Shown one piece after another: positions 47,668 through 57,299 of a stretch of 64,000 nucleotides of DNA. This stretch comes from Trogon surrucura. Its lineage: Eukaryota; Chordata; Aves; Trogoniformes; Trogonidae. The notes beneath the pieces are model-generated. The model saw only the letters and a program-made list of their open reading frames with translations. It ran no database searches and had not been told where the DNA came from. The first letter of the stretch is position 1; the number at the start of each line of letters is the position of its first letter. Location: contig CM036618.1 of assembly GCA_020746105.1 (NCBI GenBank), positions 118,063,161 through 118,127,160 on the forward strand, in the 5' to 3' direction. A program made the translations under genes and the position numbers.

Positions 47668-49802
47668 CAAACATGCCTTTGTGCTGTGGATGCCTGTTGC
47701 TCTTCCATCCGCGCTGCTGATGGGAGAGGAGGTGACTTGCTTTCAGAGAGGCCCCCTGCCTTCATGCGAAAGGCTTGTAGGATCTAGTCTGAAGTGCACT
47801 GGCTTTTGCTCTTTGCTTTCCTGCTCTGGTGTTTGGCAGCCCAGAAGGGAATCTCTCTGCTTTATTTTTCTTCTGGATTGGAGTGTACTAATGTGGCTTG
47901 TCTTTTGCAATAGCAAGATTGGCAGTTGTTGTGGACCTTTGCAGAGCAATATTGCACCTGAGTCACCCCGAGAGAGCTGTCCTTGGGAAGCGTGCTTTCC
48001 CTTTGCTCTGTGTGGCTCTCTGTGCTTGAAGCGTAGTCCTGTCCACAGTGTTAAGAGAGACTCTCTTGCCTGCTCAGTCAAGGGTGCCCTCTCCCTGGGC
48101 CGGCAGCCTTTGGTCCTCAAGGAATGGCCCTGTGGTCATAGGAGCCGAAGCCCTGACTGTGCCACCAGCCCAATGGTGTTAAGCAGCAGGATGGGTGTGC
48201 TCCTATTTGCACTTTCTTGAGGAGAAGCCTGCCAGGGCCCTGGGCTCTTGCTCCTGGGTGGTGCTTTATGTTATTGGTATCCATGTGAGTGCCAGGGAGA
48301 TAGGTTGGGCAGCAGTAGGAGGAAAGCAAGGCAGGAGGTGGCTGGGGTAGAAGCTCAGTTTGTGCATGTGCAAGCAGTGGAGAAGGCATTTTTACAGCCT
48401 TAATGATTCTGTGATGTTTGTAATGTAAACAAAAGGGAAAGAACTTCAGCTGAGCAGTGTGTAAAATGCATACTCTCATGTTAGTCTGATATAATATTTT
48501 GCATGGTATTTTCTGTTGCGTTGTATTTTATGATATGGTATTTCTTGTTTCCTATTAAAATGTATACACTGTGTTTGGTATCGTATTCTGTATGTATTAT
48601 GTTGTGTTGTGTATTTTTGTTGCTTTATATATTGTATTCTGTGTTTTACTGTGTGTTACGCTTCGTATTGTGCATTCTGTGTATCACCCAGTGTGTGTGG
48701 TGTGTGTTGTGTGTGTTCTAGGATGTGGACTGTATACTCTTGTGTTGTATGTATTGTGCTGTATTGTATTTTGCGTTGTATTGCATGTATTCGGGTATGT
48801 GTTACATCTTATGTTGCTTTGTATTGTATGGCTTGATATTGTATTTATTACCTCTTGTATTTTTTCTTGTATAAAGTGTGTTTTGTTGGGTGTTCAGTAT
48901 TTGTAGTGTTGTTTGCATGGTATATCTTCAATCTTTCTATTGCGTTTAGTGCATTGCATACCAAGTACTGCATTGTATGTATAGTATTTTAAGTATATGT
49001 TTTTTGTGTTGTATGCATTGTAATCTGTCTTGTGTTTGCTAAAGTATTTTGTAGGAAAATGTATTTTGTATTGTTTTGTTTGTATTGTACTGTAGTTTGC
49101 ACGGCTTCTATTTTTATTGTTAGTGTGTGGTATGTATTGTGTTTTTTAGTTATTGTATTTTTGCTTGCCTTGTCTAGTAAGTATTGTGTACATCATGTTT
49201 TATTGTGTGGTATGGGTTCTCCTAACTGCCCTGGAGGAGACCTTTTTCTCTGCAAACCCAGAGGAGGCCGTTGCTACACTGCAGGAGCCCTGCACAGCAC
49301 CACTCCTGAGGAGCTTTCATCTTTGCTGCTGCAGAAGAGTCCTGCACGACAGCAAACCTGAGAAGCCCTTTGTCTTGACCGCCATGGAGATGCACATGGC
49401 CACGTTTTTGAAGCAACCCATCGTCAGTGTTGTGTTGGAGGAGCACGTCATGATTGCGCCATGCTGTAGCAGCCCAGTGTGTCACTCCACTGGAGGAGGT
49501 TTTCAAGGCATTTCCTGAGTAGCTCTGGAGTACTGCTTCACCATGTGTTGTCTGTAAGGTGTGGTTTCTATGGTATGGTTTGCAGGTGCGCGAGGGAAGG
49601 CATTGTTTTTTAATTGTTCATCTGGCATTCATAGTACGCAAGTTTGTACAGTGTGAACATTAATATAGTGGGTATGGTATTTTGTAGTCGGTGTTGCTTT
49701 ATGTTCAGCATTTGTATTGTCTTTTGCATTGCCCTGCCACTGAGGACCCCTTTTTGCTCATTCCTCCATGAAAGGAGCCCTTTTCCTTGAATGCCCTGGC
49801 AT

Positions 49803-50155
49803 AGGCCTTCATTGCCCCTTTCCAGAGGAGCCAGTTGTCACGCCTCATGGGGGGAGGTCTTGATCACGTTGCCTGGATGCTCTTGTTGCTCTGCAGCGTG
49901 CCCTGTGGAGGCGTGGTATTTTGGGTCTGGTTTGGTATTTCGGGTGTGTTCTTTAGAGTCTGATGTTTAGGGAATGATACGGTAGGTATGATGTGTGTTG
50001 TATGGTATCGGTTCTACGGTAAAGTGCGATGTTGAATTTTGTGTTGTATTGTAAGTATGGTTTCCTCTTGAAGTGTATGTATTGAACTACATGTCCTGTA
50101 TCTTGTATTATATTTGGTCTGTATTTTATATGTTCTATGGTTTAGTGTTTTTCTT
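49803..50155 (+). repeat. Long direct repeat, copy A
   Basis: About 353 bp starting AGGCCTTCATTGCCCC and ending GTTTAGTGTTTTTCTT. It matches copy B at 52152-52511 almost base for base, with scattered substitutions and small indels. It contains both the end of a GC-rich block and the beginning of a TG-rich block. Confidence 0.95.
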
Positions 50156-51083
50156 GTTTTATATACTGAATTCTGTTATGCAGTGTATATTTGGGCCTGC
50201 CTTTGGGCCTGCCTATGTGGTATTGTTTTCTCTCGCGTAGTCTTCTGTACTTTGTTTCTTATTGTGTGTCGTATTTTGTATTTGGTGTGTTATAGTGTGG
50301 GGTACGTACGGTGCGGTGGTTATTATACACGTTGTAGGATCGGTACTGTATTGTGTCCTGTGTATTGCATAGTATTGTATATGTTGTGCTATATGGTAAT
50401 GTGCATTGTATTTGATGTATTTCCTGGAGTGTGTTGTATTTTGTGTTGTTGATTATGTGATTTTGTATTGTATTTGTATTGGTTTGGCCTTTCTTGTATG
50501 TGTTGTCTCTTGGATTTTGTGTTGTTTTGACTGGTGCGTGGTATGGTATGTATAGTGTTGTAATTTGTAGGTGTTATGTTTTCTGCTGTATTTTGCATGC
50601 TAATGCATTTTGTATTGTCTTGTTCTGTCTATTGTTCTGTAGTCTGTATTGTATATTTTCTCTTCTACAGTTGTAGGCTGTGCAGAACGCATTATGTTAA
50701 GATTTTTTTTATTGTATACGTTTTATTTTGTCTTGCATTGTGTGTTTTATGTTGTGTTTTGGTTGTACAAAGTTGCATGTATTGCTTGGTCTGGTGTGTG
50801 TTTTTTGTGTAGCATGCATTGTATGGTAAGGTGTGTAATTTTTGGGACTGTATGTCTCGTAGAGCGTGTATCATCTTGTATCATGCTCTATCACGTATGG
50901 TACATAGTGTTGTATGTGTAGTGTTTTAAAGGACGTATTTGTTGTGTGATGCCACTCTGGACATCACACAACCTGCTGCCCAGCTCGCCCAGGAGGCCCG
51001 CGTCGTCGCGCTGCTGCCGCCCAGGAGGGCTCAGGGTCATGCCTCCCCAGAAGAGGTCTTCATTGTGCCATGTGGGGGAGCTG

Positions 51084-51235
51084 ACTTTAGGGTGTGTTAC
51101 GATGTTTAGATTGTGGTAGTTAGAGGCTGGTGTTTAATCAGTGCTGTGGTAGGTACGGTCTGTGTTGTGTGGCATAAGTTCTGCGGCCCAGTATGGTATG
51201 GTTTTGTGTTTTGTATTGTATTTTTTGTTGTCTTG
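51084..51235 (+). repeat. Diverged third copy of the long repeat
   Basis: CTGGTGTTTAATCAGTGCTG followed by GTAGGTACGGTCTGTGTTGT and GGCATAAGTTCTGCGG aligns with the middle of copies A and B but is more diverged. It lies about midway between them. Confidence 0.65.
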
Positions 51236-51848
51236 TGTGGTATGGTATTTATTGTTGTGCATTGTACTTGACAGTGTACTTGATGTACTTGTCGCGTCGT
51301 GCTCTGTTGTAGGATGTATTTTGTATAGTTATGTATTCTGTGTTTTGTTCTTTGTGTTGAAGTGTAGTTTGAATGGTCTGGTTTCTGTTGTACGGTTTGT
51401 TGTGGACCGTGTGGTATGTATTGTGTTTTGTCTTGTGATATATGTATTTGATATATTATTTTCTATCATGCGGTATGGTACATGTTCCCTTGTACATACA
51501 GCAAGTGTTTCATGGTAAGGTATGTAATTTATAGTATCAGTGGTCTTGTCTAGTGTGTATCATCCTGTATCATGTGTATGCTGCCTATTGTATGGTGTCA
51601 TTTGTCATATGTGCTGTATTGTACATATAGTATTATTTTACTCTATGGTATGGCATTTACTGTGCAGTGGTGTTGTACAGATGAGCTCTTCAGTGTGCTG
51701 CCTGGCTCTTGTGGGAGCGGTGCCTTACACTGCCGCAAAGGGAACCCTTTGACCGAACCACATGGGAGGAGCGCTTTGTCTTCACGGCCCCTGATGAAGA
51801 GGTGGCCATCGGTGCCAGCGCGAGGAGCCTTTTGTATCTCCCGTGCTG

Positions 51849-52040
51849 CCCTCGAGGAGCCTTTCAACCTCATCACCCCAGAGGAACCCTTGTTCTTCAC
51901 CACATTGCCCCTGGAGGAGCCCTTTTGCTTCACCCCACTGCCCCGGAGGAGCCCTTTTGCTTCACCCCACTGCCCCGGAGGAGCCCTTCTGCTTCACGTT
52001 GCTGCCCTGGAGGGAGCCCTTTTTCTTTGCTGCTCCGGAG
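51849..52040 (+). repeat. 32-bp tandem repeat in GC-rich block
   Basis: GGAGGAGCCC-type units start at 51881, 51913, 51945, 51977 and 52009, spaced exactly 32 bp. The units at 51945 and 51977 are nearly identical and the others are diverged. Because 32 is not a multiple of three, the peptide changes frame at each unit, which argues against coding. Confidence 0.9.
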
Positions 52041-52151
52041 TATCCCTTTTCCCTTCACCCTGCTGTCCAGGGGGAGCCTTCCTCCTCTCTGCCTCAAGTA
52101 GTGGGTTGCCTCATCGTTCCTGAGAAGGCCTCCTTGGGCCCGGTCCGGAGC

Positions 52152-52511
52152 AGGCCTTCATTGCCCCTGTCCAGAGGAGCCAGTTGTCACGCCTCTTGGG
52201 AGGAGGTCTTGATCACGTTGCCTGGTTGCTCTTGGAGCTCTGCAGCGTGCCCCGTGGAGGCGCGGTATTTTGGGTCTGGTTTGGTATTTCGGGTGTGTTC
52301 TTTAGGGTCTGGTGTTTAGGGAATGGTACGGTAGGTATGATGTGTGTTGTATGGTATCGGTTCTATGGTGTCATAAAGTGCGATATTGAATTTTGAGTTT
52401 TGTTGTAAGTATGGTTTTCTCTTGAAGTGTGTCTGTATTGAACTACACGTCCTGTATCTTGTATTGTATTTGGTCTGTATTGTATGTGTTGTATAGTTTA
52501 GTGTTTTTCTT
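52152..52511 (+). repeat. Long direct repeat, copy B
   Basis: Partner of copy A at 49803-50155, about 2.35 kb downstream in the same orientation. Differences include a short insertion (TGTCA) after TTCTATGG. Confidence 0.95.
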
Positions 52512-53031
52512 TAGTATGTGTTCTAGGGTACATACTGTGTTGTGTTAGTTGCACAACAGTTTATATTTTCTACTTTTTTAAAATTTTATTTCCTGTATTG
52601 TCTAGAATGTGTTCTATTGTGGAATGGATGCAATTTGATGGTTGATGTGTTTTGTCTGTTGTGGTCTGCTATTTATTGTATTATCTCTCTTTTTTCTATT
52701 TTGTGTTTTATGTATTACGGCTTATATGTTCATTGTGTTTATGGTAGTTGTAGTATTGTAATGTGATATATATTTTTTGTTTTCTCTTGCCTTTTTAATG
52801 CATTCTATATAGTATTCTTTTATTTATAGTGTTTTATGTATTGCATGTATTTTATGGTATTCTAGTATTCTGATGATATTTTGTATTGTCTTGTTCTTTG
52901 TATTGTACTGTAGTTGGTATTGTATGGTTTGTTTTATATTGTGTTTTAGGTATTTTTTTTATTGCATCGGTCATGCATATGTTGTATGTATTGTCTTGCA
53001 CTGTATTGTGTGTATTGTATGTGTCCTGTTG

Positions 53032-53085
53032 TACAGTATTTGTTGTGTCGTACTTCAGTACGGTATTTGTTGTGTCGTACTTCAG
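53032..53085 (+). repeat. 27-bp tandem duplication
   Basis: Two copies of TACRGTATTTGTTGTGTCGT followed by ACTTCAG, at 53032-53058 and 53059-53085, differ at one base. The duplication lies at the right end of the TG-rich region. Confidence 0.95.
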
Positions 53086-53763
53086 TTTCTTTTGTCCTGC
53101 GTATTATTTATTTTGTGTGTATTTTATGTATTGCATGGTAATTCTCATATTTTGTGTCATGGTATATTATTTATCATACTGTATTGCTTCTATTCCATGA
53201 CATTTTGTATTTTGTGTAGCGTGTTGTATTGCTTGTGTTTTATTGTGTTTATTATACTTGATTTAGTTCATTTTCTGTTGTGTACTGTTTCTGTTGTTTG
53301 GTATGACATTCATTATATGCACACTATGTATCACATTGTGTTGTGTTGTACTGTATTTTGTCCTGGTTTTTCAGTTGTCTTTTGTATTAGATCTGTTGAA
53401 TTTTCTTTTTTATTGTCTGTAGTTTATTTGGTATTCTCTTTGTGCTTTTCTTCTATATTGTAGGGCATGCTGTTTCTTCTCTGTGTTGTGTGTTGCATGG
53501 TTTGAAATGTATTTGGTGTTCTGATGTACTTTGTATCATAAGATTTTTATCTGGTATTTTGAGAGTTGGATTTTAGCAGTGCTGTATGTGGAATCCCCAA
53601 GTTTTATTTGCCTACACATCTTGGTGATTTAAAAGAGCCCTGGATGTGTATGTTCTTTGAAAACTAGCTGCATTTCCCCCATCCTAGAAGCTGAGCCATT
53701 GAATCCAGGTGCAACCAGCAGTAGAGGAGACCTTGCGCTGTTCAGTACCTGTGCTGGGATGTT

Positions 53764-53823
53764 TTGTTCTTTTGTAACTAACAGGAAAAGTTGAGCAAAT
53801 CTCATAGGAATGGTAGAGACCAG
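53764..53823 (+). repeat. Dispersed repeat copy 2 (partner at 43094)
   Basis: The core ACAGGAAAAGTTGAGCAAA matches the copy at 43106-43145. See that entry for the comparison. Confidence 0.5.
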
Positions 53824-54155
53824 CTGGCCACGACTGACTGTCGTGGTTGGTTTTGTCACTGTGTGAGTTCAGGGAAGGGAACCGCTGTGTTGGCCCTAGA
53901 GGTGGAGCGTGGCACGAAAAGAGTAGTGCAAGAGCTACGTCCTCTATGAGCTTAAAGTTCCTTGCCACCCTAGTCAAGGAACTTGCTGATTCTGCTTAAG
54001 TGAGACTTGTAACTTTGGGACGAATCATGCTTTGTATCTTGGCAACAGCTTAAACTTCCCCTGAGGTCTCAGTTGTACAAGACCCTGATGCTTCATGCAA
54101 GGACAGCATTGTCTGTGCTTGTGGAGTTTTACAGTTTGAGTGTTCTCTAGGTTGT

Positions 54156-54172
54156 GGTCACTAGATGGCAAC
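54156..54172 (+). promoter_or_regulatory. CTCF-like site (plus orientation)
   Basis: GGTCACTAGATGGCAAC matches the CTCF core CCASYAGRKGGCA at nearly all positions. It lies just right of the TG-rich array. Confidence 0.4.
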
Positions 54173-56559
54173 ATGATCCCACACAGAGGCAGGTTTTCTG
54201 TTCCCTTCCTTGGAAGACACTGGAAGGGGTGAGAGGACTGGAAGATTGCTTTCAACTTCTTGATGCCTGGAAGCTTTCTAAAATGGCAGTCAGTGAACAC
54301 AACCTTCTAGGGGATGTGCTGTGTCGGACACCGCACCTGCAAATTACTTCATATTGCCAAATTCTTACTGTGTTCAGGGAGCCTTACCATCTGCCTTTAG
54401 GAATTTGTATGAAAAGGAACTTGAGTCATTTTTTTTTGTGTGGTGATTCTCAGCACAATATTGTTAAAACATAGTTTTCAACTCTAAGTGTATGCACCTC
54501 TGGGTACACTTATACAACAGTTTTTATCTTGTGCCCGTCTATTAGTAGAGCAGTCCTTCTGGGCATCAAGACAAATAAGAGTAAAATGTTCCTCTAGGCT
54601 GTTGGTACTGTGTTCCCGAGTTCTTGCTTGGCTCAACGGAAAGAGTGGACAGTAGGGGTTAGAAGTGGCCATTGCTGAGGGTGAGCGTAGGTAGTCTACA
54701 GGCTGACACAAAACCACCCTCACAATTATGCAAAGTTTTCCATAAAAATTAATGTCGTTTTCACCTGTGTTAGTCTTGTTCCTATCCTTCCCCAAGCTTT
54801 CAGGTCAGAATATTTAACAGCTACACTATTCAGTGATAACTAAATTAATACATTAAAGCTCCTGAGATAACTCATGTCTTTGTACAAGTTTAGCGTTATT
54901 TGTTTGGCTGAAGGCATTGGTGTCTCTGTTTTAAGATGTGTCAGAATATTTATCCATTTTTTTGGACTACTACATACCTCCTAAACACTCTTAGACATGT
55001 CTCCACTTTCCAGAAGAATCATCAAGGGAATGAACATTCATTAGCTGTGTGTTTACAGTAAGTGGATCACAAAATATTGGCAGGATCTGGCCATTTGTGT
55101 GCCAGCTGACTCAGGAACCTTTGGTGGTTGAGCCTTTCAGAGTGATTGAGATTGATGGGAAATTATTTCACGGGCAGAACTCCTGTTTGAGTCTGTTATC
55201 AGCTGTAGGAGCAATGTCTTCCAAAGGCGAATTAGTCACCAAATACAGATAACTTCTCTGTGCCATCAACCTGCAGTGTTCTATAAAGAAAAATGTTGTC
55301 CGTATTGTGCAATGGAACACACTCTTTTCTCTCTGTTGTTTGCCTGAGACTTTTCTGCACTTCAGTGCAGACAAAAGACATACTTGGTTGCCTGGCTTTC
55401 TGTGGGTAGTGTAGGTACAAAGCAGTTATTGCTCTCAAACTTAAGCAGGTGTGTTATTCCAGATATTTGAGAAATCATACATTTAATATGCAGCTGTGAA
55501 AGGCTGGCTTTATCTTCTCATTCAGCAAACCACTTTTTTTTTGCATCTAATTAAAAGCATCTGCATACATTCTTTTGAAATCATGTCCTTAGGCATTGGT
55601 CCTTAAAGACCTGTGAAATTGTGTCATTCTGTTTGAAAGTAATTTCAGATTGCGGATCATTTCTTTCATAGTTTACTGTGACGAGACCACAAGAACCTGC
55701 TTAGGAGCTGAAGGAATCTGATGGAGGCAATACATCTGTTTTAATATGTTCCACCAGTGGGCCACAACTCGGAAAGGTCAGGAAGAACAGCTGCCTAGAT
55801 GAAGACCCTGCTGCCCGAGCTGGTACCACTGAGCAAACTGCTGTGGTTATTCCTGATCACACCATTTTGAACTGCTGCCGCACACAAATGTTTTCTGGTG
55901 CACTGGCCTCAACCAAAGCCATCATCTTCATGTGTGGCCTGATGGAAGGACCCTTTGCAGGGGGTAGATCCCAGCTATATCACTTACTTATCTTCCAGTG
56001 ATATATTCATCCTCAACTGACACTTCCTTCTTCCACAGGGAGAAGAGCATAAAGAAATATAAGGGCATCTGAAAATATAGAGTCTCTCCTCCTCCTAGGA
56101 GGATGTGTTAGAGCTGCCGTAGTGGGTGATTCCTTCAACAACTGCATCTTCTCTTGCTTTCCTCAGCAGTGTCCTGTGTTTCACCCAGAAATTTGTTTCC
56201 TGTGCTAGCTGTTCTTTGGGAAGAAGAACTACCACCTGTAATCCAGCTGCTGTAGCTAGTCGATGTGCTGTTATTGCCTGTTCAAGTTATTTGATCTTTT
56301 TTTCTGACATCTTCGCTCTGAATCACCTTATTCTTGATTCCAGCTAACAATAATAGGAATTAGTAATGGAGAAGTGAGCTCTTTACTTCTCCTACTTCTC
56401 ATGTGCCTCCCAGGCACAATACTAACTTGGTAAATCAGTTGGAACCTTGTGCAGGAGGGCAGAGTGAAAACCTGAGCCAGAAACCCCTATTTTTATTTTA
56501 CTTTATTTATTTAACATTTCATTATAGCCCCTTGAGGGTGTGTGCCTGATAGAAAGTGT

Positions 56560-56705
56560 AAATGCACAGAGCCAGATTCTCCTTGGAGGGCTCTATTCTG
56601 CACGAGGTGTTAAACAGCTGCGTGACCACAATATCTGCCTGGAGTAATCCCACTGCAATAGATGGAATTACCTGGATGGTGTAAAGAAGAGCAGATTCTA
56701 ACCCC
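56560..56705. repeat. Ancient sauropsid-type interspersed repeat
   Basis: GCCAGATTCT, then CTGGAGTAATCCCACTGC with GATGGAATTACC, GGTGTAAAG and AGAGCAGATTCTA resemble a very old repeat common in turtles, crocodilians and birds (landmarks: gtaactccattgac, gagttactcc, ggtgtaa, agaatctggcc). I cannot name the family with certainty. Confidence 0.4.
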
Positions 56706-57253
56706 AAGGCTATTTGCAGTTGTTTTGATTTTTATTGCTGGCCAACACATGAATCCTCTTTTTTTTTTTTTCCTCCAATAGCCTGCCAATATAATAGCAC
56801 TGTTATGATTCTGGTATTTTCTCAATTAATTGAAATTGTTATTACCATTCAGTGATCATCCGGACAATACCAGGATATTTGGGAAGATTTTTACCCCATT
56901 TTAATTGTTGTCGGTGCTGTCCAAGCCATGCACTATAAATGGGAAAAAGCGTAATCTCTTTCATTTAAATCTGAAACTGAAGAAGCTTGCCTGAATCTCC
57001 AAGTAATAATTAAAAAAACTATGACTATTTATTTATGACATGTAGCGGTCTCAGAATTCATCATATGTGCTGCTCAGACCTTCTTTAAAAGGAAATAGCA
57101 GCGCGTTGTCTGCGTTTGCTAATGCATCTCTTTTTAGCTGGATTCCAAGCCTGAAAATGATTCTCAGCTGTAAGGATGTGTCTCTTTGACACGAACTCAG
57201 TCTTTCTGCGTGTTGCGTTTATTAGAGGAATTGCTCAGTAGACTGCAAGAATG

Positions 57254-57299
57254 ACTGCAGGAGCTTTTCCAAAGTAACTGCAGGAGCTTTTCCAAAGTA
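57254..57299 (+). repeat. 23-bp perfect tandem duplication
   Basis: ACTGCAGGAGCTTTTCCAAA followed by GTA occurs twice in a row, at 57254-57276 and 57277-57299, without mismatch. It is therefore recent. Confidence 0.97.

Larger units (their letters stand above)
48490..53560. repeat. TG-rich composite repeat region
   Basis: About 5 kb in which the plus strand is dominated by T and G in words such as TGTATTGTATTTTGT, TGGTATG and GTGTTGTA, with little C. GC-rich blocks interrupt it at about 49.21-49.51, 49.73-49.92, 50.94-51.08 and 51.68-52.26 kb and share motifs such as GGAGGAGCC. Landmark sequence around GTTTA...GGTAGGTA recurs at about 49975, 51132 and 52314, so the period is near 1.16-1.18 kb. 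Several long plus frames rich in Cys, Val, Leu and Phe are by-products of this composition. I do not recognise a named satellite. Confidence 0.85.

Noticed and set aside
47681..48220. 179-codon plus-strand frame after the third CpG island
   Set aside because: Cys/Ser-rich without domain or conserved motif. An opposite-strand frame overlaps it, and no promoter or splice support was found.
52873..53463. 196-codon Cys/Val/Phe-rich plus frame resembling a membrane protein
   Set aside because: Direct result of TGT/GTA/TTT word content of the TG-rich repeat. Similar frames recur throughout 48.5-53.5 kb.
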